From Moraxellaceae bacterium AER2_44_116 (GTDB lineage: Bacteria > Pseudomonadota > Gammaproteobacteria > Pseudomonadales > Moraxellaceae), in the NCBI GenBank assembly GCA_006546595.1, contig VIAD01000007.1, forward strand, positions 116,066-180,065: a stretch of 64,000 nt of DNA, read 5' to 3'. Below the pieces are notes generated by a model. The model was not told the DNA's origin. It did not search any database and was given only the letters and a program-made list of their open reading frames with translations. The translations under genes were made by a program, and so were the position numbers. Below, piece after piece: positions 51,078-61,000 of the stretch (its first letter is position 1; each line of letters begins with the position of its first letter).

Positions 51078-52124
51078 TTACGGTGCAATCCAAAAACCGC
51101 TACTTTCAGGATGATTTTCTGGTAATAACGTTTTTAATTCCATGTCATGCGTCGTTAACTCCGTGATCAGTTCCATTGAACCACGTCGATACAAGGTCAC
51201 TGCGCCAACCGCAAACGGTGTCATTTTAATCACCGAGCGGCCACCCAACGCGCGTTCTGCATGCCACCCTACCCACGCTTGCATACGCGGATTGCGACCA
51301 TCAATATCAACGTTCAAACCATAATCGGCATTTAGAAACGTGATGCGCCAGCGATAATTATCTAATGCCTCAACATGATGACGGAAACTTTGCCGTACTT
51401 GATTAAAGTGATGCCATCGGCCATGTATCTTTAATGAAGCCATACTCAAATAGGGGCTAGTCAACAGTTTGCCCACACTTAAACGCGCACTAAAACCGTA
51501 AAAAAATGCGTCTCTATCTTCTATAAAATGACTACATTGTGCTGCTGCATATTCAACAGGATAACCATCCCCCCAATAGTGATGATTAGAACCCGAAAAC
51601 TCACCTGACAATGATAAACCCGCACATTGAATTTTTCCGTAATATCTTAAAAAGCAATCACGGACTTGTATTTTATGACGTGGCCACGGCAATTGATAAC
51701 ATAGTGCTTGCGGAAATGGCTGCAATACTTCGTCATGTCGTTGCATATTTAGATGCCAACTCATAGAGCCTTGATGTGTATGTAATTTACCGCGCAAAAC
51801 ATCACGACTCACCTCAAAGAACGAACCTGTCGCAAAACTAAACGTACATTTTTCCCAATGATCGGCATGGTTTAATTGTGTTTGTTGAGTCGCAGACAAT
51901 GCTTCTTGCTCATAAAAAGACTGAGTTTTTGTCGTTTTATGATCAAAACAGATCATAGCAACCGTGATTGAGCCATGCCCTAACCACGGTTTAAACACCG
52001 TATGTTTGAGCGTAAACGCATAACGGCCATCGGCACTCAAGCCTCTAAAATCGAAGGTTTCATAAATACCCCGCTTGCTTGTTTTTACGTGCATTTTGAC
52101 AGGTGATACCATACAGACGCTCAT
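51078..52124 (-). CDS. CrtC/AttH lipocalin-like domain protein
   Basis: A 348-aa protein rich in beta-strand. HHYWGDGYPVEY and YYGKIQCAGLSLSGEF recall the hydroxyneurosporene synthase/AttH/Svf1 lipocalin-pair fold, in which two beta-barrels bind carotenoid, lipid or isoprenoid ligands. Family assignment is by eye only. No signal peptide is evident. ATG 52124 follows the structured repeat B by ten bases and has GAG eight bases upstream; ATG 52112 is possible. It is downstream of and co-directional with the exported protein at 52244, so the two likely share a transcript interrupted by the repeat. Confidence 0.5.
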   Translation of the reverse strand: MSVCMVSPVKMHVKTSKRGIYETFDFRGLSADGRYAFTLKHTVFKPWLGHGSITVAMICFDHKTTKTQSFYEQEALSATQQTQLNHADHWEKCTFSFATGSFFEVSRDVLRGKLHTHQGSMSWHLNMQRHDEVLQPFPQALCYQLPWPRHKIQVRDCFLRYYGKIQCAGLSLSGEFSGSNHHYWGDGYPVEYAAAQCSHFIEDRDAFFYGFSARLSVGKLLTSPYLSMASLKIHGRWHHFNQVRQSFRHHVEALDNYRWRITFLNADYGLNVDIDGRNPRMQAWVGWHAERALGGRSVIKMTPFAVGAVTLYRRGSMELITELTTHDMELKTLLPENHPESSGFWIAP

Positions 52125-52134
52125 TAAAAAACTC

Positions 52135-52234
52135 AGGACTTACGCATCGCGCCGCGATTAGCGCGTTTTGCGAGCATAAAGCCGCCTAAAGCGGCTGAAA
52201 TGTGAACAAATAAGCGATAACCGCGTAAGTCCTA
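52135..52234 (+). repeat. Structured repeat, copy B
   Basis: Arms AGGACTTACGC and GCGTAAGTCCT are identical to copy A, but the inner hairpins are ATCGCG-C-CGCGAT and AGCCGC-CTAA-AGCGGCT: every base change in one strand is matched in the other. Shared loop and spacer text such as GTTTTG and GAACAAATAAGCGATAACC is unchanged. It lies between two minus-strand genes. Confidence 0.9.
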
Positions 52235-52243
52235 AACTTAGGC

Positions 52244-53329
52244 TTAACCACCTAAATTCGCTTCAATCCTAAAAATCAAGGAGGACTTTACATCCCAACG
52301 TTGCTCTCGATAACGACTCAGATGCGGCTCTATTTCATAATATAACCAAGACCGCCAAAAAGATTGTCGATATAAGACAAATAAGCCGTCGCTTTGCAGT
52401 TGCCACTGAGGCCGCTGCACGCCCTCAAAGACAACACCATAAGAAATCGTTTTTTGCTGACCTAAACGATGCAATACACTCAAGTCTTGTGACCATCGCA
52501 TACCAACGGGTTTAGGCTCATTTTGCCAATACTGCAAAGCATTACCAAAGCGAAATACCGTTTTGTCGTTGAGTAATCGTTCAAGTGCTAACTGCGTTAA
52601 GCTTTTTGCTTCTTCTTTAACACCATAACGAAATGTTTCTGTGGCATTAATAATTGTACTGTCACTGACTCGCCAAGAACGCTGTGCGCGTACACGGCCA
52701 TAAATGTCGGGGGTCGAATGTAACCCTAAATCAAAGGTATATTTCACACGGGAAATGTAATCAGGAATCCAGCGAATAGCGGCACTGGTTTTGGGTTCAA
52801 TATTACCCGCTGCAAGTTGATTACGCTCGGGATGCAGAGCGTCTTCATCATCACTCACCACCAAACGTAACCGTCTTTTGGCATTGGGTAACACCGCCGA
52901 TGCGCGAAAACGAATTTTTGAGCTTAAACCCTCCGCCTCATACCAGTTCACATCATTGATTAAACGTAGCTTGAGTTTTGCTTCGTTAATATCATTAGTA
53001 TGACCAAATAAACCATCAAACCATTGGGCGGTAGTTGCCGTTCTGTTGGATAAAAGACAGTGTTGCGAGTCTATCCAGCCTAAAAATCGGCCTTCGGCAT
53101 CTCGGCTAATACAATCAGTCATCGGCGGATCGAGATTTTTTTGGGGTTCTGAAGTCACAACAACCGACTTTTCTTCAATAATAGGAACAACATTAGCCGT
53201 CGGGGTGTTTTCAGGCAGACGCAAATTTAAGTTTAAGGGTTCGTCACTCGCATGTACGGCACTTGTTATCAATATCCCTAAAGCTAAAGATAGTGCGAAT
53301 AATCGCTGTTTCAGATAACCACTATTCAT
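52244..53329 (-). CDS. Exported protein, probable outer-membrane-associated
   Basis: A 361-aa protein with signal peptide (LKQRLFALSLALGILITSAV, cleavage near VHAS). A linker rich in Pro/Glu follows, then residues about 120-361 alternate hydrophobic and charged residues (KLRLINDVNWYEAEG, VKYTFDLGLH, ALQYWQNEP, KTISYGVVFEG) and end in FRIEANLGG, like a small beta-barrel. No family is recognised. ATG 53329 is chosen over 53347. Together with the CrtC-like gene it may form a two-gene unit. Confidence 0.6.
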   Translation of the reverse strand: MNSGYLKQRLFALSLALGILITSAVHASDEPLNLNLRLPENTPTANVVPIIEEKSVVVTSEPQKNLDPPMTDCISRDAEGRFLGWIDSQHCLLSNRTATTAQWFDGLFGHTNDINEAKLKLRLINDVNWYEAEGLSSKIRFRASAVLPNAKRRLRLVVSDDEDALHPERNQLAAGNIEPKTSAAIRWIPDYISRVKYTFDLGLHSTPDIYGRVRAQRSWRVSDSTIINATETFRYGVKEEAKSLTQLALERLLNDKTVFRFGNALQYWQNEPKPVGMRWSQDLSVLHRLGQQKTISYGVVFEGVQRPQWQLQSDGLFVLYRQSFWRSWLYYEIEPHLSRYREQRWDVKSSLIFRIEANLGG

Positions 53330-53460
53330 AGAAAAAAAATACGTCACTCTTTGCTCCCTTAATTGAGAAGATGAGCATAGCGAGTGAATGATAGTAAAGG
53401 AATAGAAAACACAAAGACTAACGAAAAACTAGCAGTTCAGAATATTTTTCCGACTTCATA

Positions 53461-53479
53461 AGGGTACAACGTGTACCCT
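53461..53479. terminator. Hairpin upstream of the exported-protein gene
   Basis: AGGGTACA-ACG-TGTACCCT, a perfect 8-bp stem with a three-base loop, lies 45 bases past the acyl-CoA dehydrogenase stop. A terminator or operator; no strong T-run. Confidence 0.5.
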
Positions 53480-53489
53480 ATGTCTGTCA

Positions 53490-53513
53490 TTGGGGCGGAT
53501 AAATCCGCCCCAA
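53490..53513. repeat. Short inverted repeat related to TGTAGGGGCGAAT type
   Basis: TTGGGGCGGAT-AA-ATCCGCCCCAA, perfect 11-bp arms, directly after the stop of the dehydrogenase gene. It may terminate that transcript. Confidence 0.7.
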
Positions 53514-53523
53514 CAGGTACGAC

Positions 53524-55299
53524 TTAGAAATAAGACATCTCAAAGTTCATCACCGCATCCGAACCTGACTTCAATGACGCTAAACGCGAAGTCAACTCTG
53601 GCAACATGCGTGTCGTGAAGAATTGCGCTAAACGCAATTTATCTGCATAGAACACGTCATCTTTACCAACGGCCGCTTTGGACATTTTTGCCCACATATA
53701 GGCATAACACAACAAACCAAACGCATGAAGATAGTCAACCGCTGCGGCATTGATTTCGTCAGGATTACGGTTTGCTTGTTCAATGACCCATTGTGTCGCC
53801 ACTTCAATTTCTTTCGCTGCTTGCTCTAAGGCATTATGAATAAACGCCAAGTTAGCATCGCCCGCCAAGGTTGCATTAAAGTCACGGATTTCCGCAATAA
53901 ACGAAGCCACAAACACACCATTATTTTTGGCAACTTTACGTCCCATTAAATCTTGTGCTTGTACGCCGTTAGTGCCTTCGTAAATTTGGGCAATACGGGT
54001 ATCACGGACATATTGTTCCATGCCCCATTCACGAATAAAACCATGACCACCAAATACTTGCTGTGCTTCTACACAAGCATCAAAACCTTTATCGGTTAAG
54101 TAGGCTTTAACAACAGGAGTCAACAAAGCAACACGGTCAGCGGCGGCTTGGCTAACGGCAGGGTCATCGCTATATTTTGTTTGGTCAAGAATTTGTGCGG
54201 CGTACATCGCGAAGCAACGTGCGGCTTCGTTATGAGCGCGTACACGCAACAACATCCGACGCACATCAGGATGAACCAATAAGCTATCGGCCATTTTTTC
54301 AGGCATTTTTGCGCCAGTTGCCGAACGGCCTTGTAGACGGTCACGGGCATAAGCGGCTGCATTTTGGTAAGCCGCCTCGGACGCGCCTAAACCTTGAATA
54401 CCCATCGACAAACGCTCGTAATTCATCATCACAAACATTGCCGCCAAGCCTTGATTCACTTTACCAATCAAAAAACCTTTAGCACTGTCAAAGTTCATCA
54501 CACAAGTTGCTGAACCTTTGATACCCATTTTATGTTCGATAGAACCAGCGGCCGCAGGATTACGCGCACCTAAAGAACCATCTTCGTTCACTAAAAACTT
54601 AGGTACGAGGAACAAAGAAATACCGCGTGAACCTGCGGGTGCATCGGGTAATTTAGCTAATACCAAATGAACAATATTCTCGGTTAAATCGTGCTCACCA
54701 CCCGTAATGAAGATTTTTGTGCCACTAATAGCATAACTACCGTCAGCCAATGGCTCAGCTTTAGTCCGAATAATACCCAAGTCTGTACCTGAATGTGGCT
54801 CGGTCAAGCACATCGTACCTGCCCATTCACCACTGTACATTTTGGGCAAATACATGGCGTTGATTTCAGGTGTCGCATGTTGCGCCATCGCCATTGCCGC
54901 GCCGATACTCAATAAAGGGTAAAGCGTAAACGAAGGATTGGCGGCAAAAATCATTTCGTCGGTCATCACGGTGACCATTTTTGGCATGCCTTGACCGCCA
55001 AACTGTTCATCTGCACCTAAACCAATCCAACCTGCCTCGGCGTATTGCTTGAAGGCTTCTTTAAAACCTTTAGGTGTGGTGACGACACCATTTTCAATAC
55101 TACAACCTTCTTCATCACCCGAACGATTGATGGGTGCTAAAACGTTTTCGCTAACTTTGGCCATTTCTTCCAAAATCGCACTGACGGTATCGCTATCAAC
55201 ATGACTCAACGCAGGATTGCTTTGCCAAAATGCGTCGGCATTAAACACTTCATTCAAGACAAAACGCATATCACGGAGGGGGGCTTTATAAATAGGCAT
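53524..55299 (-). CDS. Acyl-CoA dehydrogenase (long FadE-like, 591 aa)
   Basis: A 591-aa flavoprotein of the long, DUF-tailed acyl-CoA dehydrogenase type. FAD and substrate core: CLTEPHSGTDLGIIRTKAEP, SYAISGTKIFITGGEHDL, and FGGHGFIREWGMEQYVRD; catalytic glutamate in YEGTNGVQ. A C-terminal helical extension (about 465-591) marks the subgroup. It oxidises acyl-CoA to 2-enoyl-CoA in beta-oxidation. The paralogue upstream at 55478 has the same layout, about half identical by eye, so a tandem duplication is likely. Confidence 0.93.
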   Translation of the reverse strand: MPIYKAPLRDMRFVLNEVFNADAFWQSNPALSHVDSDTVSAILEEMAKVSENVLAPINRSGDEEGCSIENGVVTTPKGFKEAFKQYAEAGWIGLGADEQFGGQGMPKMVTVMTDEMIFAANPSFTLYPLLSIGAAMAMAQHATPEINAMYLPKMYSGEWAGTMCLTEPHSGTDLGIIRTKAEPLADGSYAISGTKIFITGGEHDLTENIVHLVLAKLPDAPAGSRGISLFLVPKFLVNEDGSLGARNPAAAGSIEHKMGIKGSATCVMNFDSAKGFLIGKVNQGLAAMFVMMNYERLSMGIQGLGASEAAYQNAAAYARDRLQGRSATGAKMPEKMADSLLVHPDVRRMLLRVRAHNEAARCFAMYAAQILDQTKYSDDPAVSQAAADRVALLTPVVKAYLTDKGFDACVEAQQVFGGHGFIREWGMEQYVRDTRIAQIYEGTNGVQAQDLMGRKVAKNNGVFVASFIAEIRDFNATLAGDANLAFIHNALEQAAKEIEVATQWVIEQANRNPDEINAAAVDYLHAFGLLCYAYMWAKMSKAAVGKDDVFYADKLRLAQFFTTRMLPELTSRLASLKSGSDAVMNFEMSYF

Positions 55300-55321
55300 G
55301 ATTTTTTCCTTCGTTAATCAA

Positions 55322-55410
55322 AAGCCCTCTCCCCCGCCCTCTCCCCTAGGGAGAGGGGGTAAGGCGTATTGCCCCCTCTCCCTAGGGGAGAGGGTTGGGG
55401 TGAGGGTTAT
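55322..55410. repeat. Double dispersed repeat, CCCTCTCCCCTAGGGAGAGGG type
   Basis: Two nested palindromic copies face each other (CCCCTAGGGAGAGGGG and CCCCTCTCCCTAGGGGAGAGG with the tail GGTTGGGGTGAGGG). Same family as 10912 and 37351. It separates the two dehydrogenase genes. Confidence 0.8.
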
Positions 55411-55421
55411 AAAAAATTCGT

Positions 55422-55450
55422 AAAAAAGCCCGCAAACAACGCGGGCTTTT
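55422..55450 (-). terminator. Rho-independent terminator of the upstream dehydrogenase
   Basis: AAAAGCCCGC, loop of seven, GCGGGCTTTT, then a T-run on the minus strand. It ends the transcript from 55478-57262, so the two paralogues are probably separate units. Confidence 0.9.
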
Positions 55451-55477
55451 CGGTTAAGCAATTATCTCATGCTTAAC

Positions 55478-57262
55478 TTAGAATGCAAAAGCATCCGCAG
55501 ACATTTGCATCAAGGTTTCCGCGCCGCCATCGATCATTTCGATATGACCTTTGGTACGTGGCAGAATTTTCTTGAAGTAGAACTGTGCAGTTTGGATTTT
55601 TGCTTTGTAGAACTCCGCATCACCCTCACCCGCAGCTAATTTAGCTTGAGCAACTTGTGCCATCCAAGCCCACAAGTAAGCCAATGTGACATAACCTGAA
55701 TACATCATGTAATCAACGGCTGCTGCGCCTGCTTCATCGGCATTGCCCATCGCTTTCATGCCGATACGCATGGTGACATCACCCCACTCTTTGTTAAGAG
55801 CAGCCAATGGCGTAACAAATTGCGCCATGTCAGCATTGCCTTCATGTGTTTGACAGAATTTATGCACAACTTTAGTAAAGTTACGCAACATCCCGCCTTG
55901 CGTTTGCAATACTTTACGGCCTAACAAATCCAAAGCTTGGATTTGTGTTGTGCCTTCGTACAACAACGCAATACGGGTATCACGAACGATTTGTTCCATG
56001 CCCCATTCACGAATAAAGCCATGACCGCCAAATACTTGCACGCCATGATTCGCCGCTTCATAACCCACTTCGGTCAAGAAGGCTTTAGCAATAGGAGTCA
56101 AGAATGACATCATATCGTCAGCAGCTTTCTTTTCGTCTGCATTTTGTGTTGTCGAAACGATATCGTTGTAGCTAGACAACAAATACACCATCGCACGACC
56201 GCCTTCAGCAAAGGCTTTTTGGGTTAACAATAACTGACGAACAGCAGGATGAACGATAATGACGTCTGCTTCTTTCTCTGGATTTTTAGGGCCTGTTAAA
56301 GAACGCATTGCGATACGATCACGCGCATATTCTAACGCGCCTTGGAACGAACCTTCAGCCGCTGCCACACCTTGCATCGCTGTACCAATACGTGCCGTAT
56401 TCATAAAGGTGAACATACAGTTCAAGCCTTTGTTGGGTGGGCCAATCAAAAAGCCAGTTGCTTCGTCAAAGTTCATGACACAAGTCGCAGACGCTTTAAT
56501 ACCCATTTTGTGTTCGATAGAACCACATTTCACACCATTACGTTCGCCAGTCGGCATGAACTTAGGCACGATAAACAGGGAGATACCTTTAGTACCTTTA
56601 GGTGCATCAGGCAGACGAGCTAACACAATGTGGACGATGTTATCGGCCATATCATGCTCACCTGCGGAGATGAAAATTTTCGTACCCGAAATTTTGTAGC
56701 TACCGTCAGCTTGTGGTTCAGCTTTGGTACGAATCAAACCTAAGTCAGAACCTGCATGAGATTCTGTTAAGCACATCGTGCCTGTCCACTCACCCGAAAT
56801 TAATTTCGTCAAGTACACTTCTTTTTGCTCGGCACTGCCATGCGCTTCAACGGTATTGATCGCACCATGTGACAAACCTGGGTACATACCCCAAGACCAG
56901 TTTGCCGTACCCATCATTTCGCTCATCACGACACCGAGTGACGGCGGCAGGCCTTGGCCGCCATGTTCTACAGGTGCGGACAATGAACCAAAACCTAACT
57001 CAACATACTTTTTGTAGGCTTCTTTAAAACCCTTTGGTGTGCTGACTTCGCCATCATTAAATTGACAGCCTTCTTCATCACCACTACGATTGATTGGGGA
57101 CAGTTCGTTTTCACAAAATTGCGCGCCTGCTTCCAACACACTGTCCACTAATTCGCGATTAGTATCGGCAAATGCGGGGATACTGGCGTAGTGATTTTCT
57201 ATGTTTAACATGTCATGCAAAACAAATTGCATATCACGGAGCGGAGCTTTATATTGAGCCAT
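55478..57262 (-). CDS. Acyl-CoA dehydrogenase (long FadE-like, 594 aa)
   Basis: A 594-aa paralogue of the gene at 53524 with the same blocks: CLTESHAGSDLGLIRTKAEP, SYKISGTKIFISAGEHDM, FGGHGFIREWGMEQIVRD and catalytic YEGTTQIQ. The C-terminal helical extension is kept. Differences between the paralogues around residues 120-140 and 380-400 may reflect different chain-length preference. The upstream gap to 57595 carries the promoter. Confidence 0.93.
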   Translation of the reverse strand: MAQYKAPLRDMQFVLHDMLNIENHYASIPAFADTNRELVDSVLEAGAQFCENELSPINRSGDEEGCQFNDGEVSTPKGFKEAYKKYVELGFGSLSAPVEHGGQGLPPSLGVVMSEMMGTANWSWGMYPGLSHGAINTVEAHGSAEQKEVYLTKLISGEWTGTMCLTESHAGSDLGLIRTKAEPQADGSYKISGTKIFISAGEHDMADNIVHIVLARLPDAPKGTKGISLFIVPKFMPTGERNGVKCGSIEHKMGIKASATCVMNFDEATGFLIGPPNKGLNCMFTFMNTARIGTAMQGVAAAEGSFQGALEYARDRIAMRSLTGPKNPEKEADVIIVHPAVRQLLLTQKAFAEGGRAMVYLLSSYNDIVSTTQNADEKKAADDMMSFLTPIAKAFLTEVGYEAANHGVQVFGGHGFIREWGMEQIVRDTRIALLYEGTTQIQALDLLGRKVLQTQGGMLRNFTKVVHKFCQTHEGNADMAQFVTPLAALNKEWGDVTMRIGMKAMGNADEAGAAAVDYMMYSGYVTLAYLWAWMAQVAQAKLAAGEGDAEFYKAKIQTAQFYFKKILPRTKGHIEMIDGGAETLMQMSADAFAF

Positions 57263-57594
57263 CGTAACAACCTCTCACAAATGTGCTGGGACTTTTTCCC
57301 AAGAAAGCCGCATCTAATAAAGTGCGGACAAAATACCATACGTATAGTGTAGAAATTAGCCGTATCACAATACAGTCAATTCCATGACTGAGCGTTCACG
57401 ACACCTTAAAATCATCCACACCGACTACTCCTGAATCATTTGTATCAAATAAATATGGCCGTTTCGCCTCTACAAAAAATATTTTTGTCTAATACAAGCT
57501 GAATAGCCGTGGCGCGCACATGCTATAAGAAGCATACGCAGCGCAAAAACAGAGTTGTGTTATTATGACAGACATTAATAATGGAGAGTTTTTT
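57263..57594. other. Intergenic region between divergent dehydrogenase and lipoprotein genes
   Basis: About 330 bases, AT-rich, with promoters for both sides. No repeat or hairpin stood out. Confidence 0.4.
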
Positions 57595-58023
57595 GTGAAC
57601 AAGCTATTTGTTATCGCGTTATGCGTTGTGTCTTTAGTGGGATGTGCGTACCAACCACCAGTTGCTGGACAGCCTGCTAGACCACAATTTAAAGACACCG
57701 TTGCGGGCATGGCTACCGTGACTTCACTGATGGTATTAATGGATATTAAACGCCAAAAAACACAAGAAACCTTGAAAGCACAAACTAATAGTCAAAATAT
57801 TGCTAAATATCAATCTAGGCTAACTGCTATTGATGCCGTAAAAGGCAATTTGGTGAATTATGCCAGTGGCCAACTATCGTTGGGCGATAAGATTTCGCTC
57901 GTCAATGCCACCAGCGACATCGTTAAATCAAAACTTCCTGATTATGGCGATATTATTGCGACACTAAGTACGCTGGCTCAGGTACTAATGACCACCCAGC
58001 AACAGGCTCAGTCGGCTAAGTAA
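57595..58023 (+). CDS. Small lipoprotein of unknown function
   Basis: A 142-aa protein starting at GTG 57595, with GGAG upstream. It has a lipoprotein signal (NKLFVIALCVVSLVGC, lipobox LVGC). The mature part is helical, Gln/Lys/Thr-rich (IKRQKTQETLKAQTNSQNIA). The frame is open upstream from 57565, but that adds residues before the signal. No family is recognised. It converges on the giant RTX gene. Confidence 0.7.
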   Translation: MNKLFVIALCVVSLVGCAYQPPVAGQPARPQFKDTVAGMATVTSLMVLMDIKRQKTQETLKAQTNSQNIAKYQSRLTAIDAVKGNLVNYASGQLSLGDKISLVNATSDIVKSKLPDYGDIIATLSTLAQVLMTTQQQAQSAK

Positions 58024-58031
58024 ACTCATAA

Positions 58032-58051
58032 GGGCGTGGTTTAACACGCCC
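58032..58051. terminator. Bidirectional terminator between lipoprotein and RTX gene
   Basis: GGGCGTG-GTTTAA-CACGCCC hairpin between convergent stop codons at 58023 and 58069. Confidence 0.7.
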
Positions 58052-58068
58052 CTATTAATCACCGTTAA

Positions 58069-61000
58069 TTACCAGCTAGTGGCAATAACAGTGTCAAGTG
58101 CCGCGTGTTGTTGTGTAGTCAGTGATGTTTGACCTATTGCTGGTGGTGTAAAAGCCGCCATTGCCGATACCAGTGTTTCAACTTCACTGGCCAATAGTGT
58201 GTTGCCATCAGCCAACTGTAAAGCATCCACCCGTTTACTGGGCAGGCTATACCAATCTTGTACTTTTACACTATTCGTTGTACCAATAATGGAAACTTCA
58301 AGGTCGTTATTCACATGGCGTAACCACACCTGATCGGCGGTAATACCTGCATCAAATAACACGACATCTAAACCATCACTGGCATCTGTATTATTGATAC
58401 GATCATGGTCTGATAATAAACCAAACTGATAGCTATCATCTCCCAAACCGCCATTTAGGCTGTCATCACCTAAACCGCCATCCAAGTGATTATCACCACT
58501 ATTACCATAAATCACGTTATTTAAGTCGTTACCTGTACCCGTTAAACCTGCTATGCCTGTTAAGAAAAGCTGTTCAACATGAGCTACTAACGTATAGCTC
58601 TTAGAACTACTGACTTTATCTATACCTTCGCTGGCTAACTCGGTAACGATATCTCCTGCATTATCCACATAATACAGGTCATTACTCATGCCGCCCTCTA
58701 GCGTATCCGCGCCGCCTTTACCCTGTAAGATATCATTGCCTAGTCCACCCACCAGTAGGTTATTGGCATTGTTACCATTTAAGGTGTTGTCTAAGTCATT
58801 ACCAGAACCATTTAGATTCTCCATGCCTTCAAGACTTAAACGCTCGACATTAGCCTTTAGGGTATAACTGATAAAGCTATTGACCGTATCAAAGCCTTCA
58901 CCTTCAAACTCAGTGACTGTATCGCCTGCATTTTCGACAGTAAAGGTATCGTTACCTGTACCACCGAACATCACATCTGCGCCTGCACCGCCATTTAATG
59001 TGTCGCCGCCAGCTCCGCCACTCAGCGTGTCATTACCATCACCTGCTAACAAACGATTATTGCCGTTATTGCCCGTTAGACTATTGTCAGCATTGTTTCC
59101 TGCACCCGATAAATCGGTGTCGCCCACTAATATCAAGTTTTCAACGTTATCACGGAGGATATGGCTAAGAGTGGATTGCACGGTGTCAATACCACCGTTG
59201 GCTTCTTCAAAAACAACATCACGGACATGATTTACGATAAAGGTATCATCGCCTGAGCCACCATGCAGCATATCGCCACCTGTTGTGCCGATGATGTCAC
59301 CACTTGCTGCCTTAATCAGATTAAATGATTGTGTCGCATCAACTAGGCCACCTTTACCGTCGCTTACTTGGTAGCTAAGGCTAATTGAGCCGTTATAGTT
59401 AGGCATTGGTTTGATAGTAAATGTGCCATTACCATTATCAGCGATAATGCCATTGCTAGTTGATACGTTGGTGACATTTAAAATATCTCCGTCTGCATCA
59501 CTAAAGCCTTGCAGCAATTGTGTGGCACTCAACGTATAAAGTAAATTTTCTTGGCCATTAGCTAATATAGCGGATGCACTTGTTAAGGAAGGAGCGTGAT
59601 TCACAGGTGTCACAGGGCTAAAATACGTGTTGTATATTTCTTGCCCTGTCATCCGAGATATTTCGGTCATTCCCTCATCGCTATAAAAGACAAACACATC
59701 ATGAGCAGAAGCTGCCGTTAATACAGGAGTACCGTTATCCGAACCTTGTGGATTACGGGTAAAGAAGTTTTCAATATAAATACCTTGCCAACCTAATGGC
59801 ACTACATCTTGCCAATCGTTAGTAGTTTGTGTTCCTAATGTTGGGTTATTATCACCAATCGTCATCACTAAATTAGGGTAACTTTCCGTATTAGCCTCAA
59901 TACCAAAACGAATCGCTTGACCTAAACTGTTTATTGGGGTGTTGAAGATTTTATAGGTATCTACTCCGTCATCTGCGCCGTCATTAATTTCTTGATTGGT
60001 TAAATCTTCAAAAACATAATCACCGCCATCTTGGTTATAACGGTAAATAACGGTGTCGTTTCCTAAGCCTAACTTATAGCTGTCTGTAGCGAATCCGCCT
60101 GCTAAAGTATCGTCACCTAAGCCACCAATCAGCGTATCATCGCCTAAAAAGCCATAGAACGTATTATTAGTATCGTCACCTTGACGAACAAAACCGATAT
60201 GTAAGAGTTGCTGATAAGTAATGACTGTACCGTCAGCAAACTTTAATTCAATATTGTTGTAATACTGTGGCTGGCTAAAGTAGTTTTTGGCGACAATACT
60301 GTCGGTTGTGCCATTAATAAGCATAGTAGAATCTGGACTATTGCTATAACGTATAAACGTTAAGTCACTTAGGGTAATCCCTTGACCAAAAACTAATACA
60401 TCTGTAGTTGTACTGGTATCATCACTTTGATTGTCGATGGTGTCATTACCATCGCCTAAATTAAAATAAACAGTGTCACTGCCTCTGCCACCGATGATTA
60501 AGTCATTACCAGTTCCACCTATGAGAATATCATCACCCGCATCGCCCATAAGTGTATTATTAACACTATTACCAATGATCGTATTCCCTAAGTCGTTTCC
60601 TGTACCATTAATATTGCCTGTACCTGTTAAAGTAAGATTTTCGACATACTCAGGCAATACATAATTGGTACTGGACTGGACGGTATCAACGCCACCTTCA
60701 TCAACGGCGATAGGAGAGTAATCCCTGACAAAGATATCATAAACACCATTAGTATCATTGGCTACCAAATTACTAGCACCACTGCTAAATGTCTGTTTAT
60801 TCCCGTCGTGTGAAATATCATTAGGTGCGTCAACTTCAATTAAAGCTCTCCACCATCTACTCTTCCATTCAACCCAACTAGTATTAACTGGATCTCTAAC
60901 AATAGAAACAACACCTGTATTTAAATCTTTGATGAATAAATCTGTCTGGTTATTTTTATCATCAGAAATTAAATTACTAGCACTGCTTAAAAACGCAATT

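Noticed and set aside
58880..59230. Proline-rich frames antisense to the RTX gene (also near 60473 and 61067-61729)
   Set aside because: The RTX repeats read on the opposite strand give repetitive Pro/Ser/Leu frames; their periodicity matches the RTX and propeller units.
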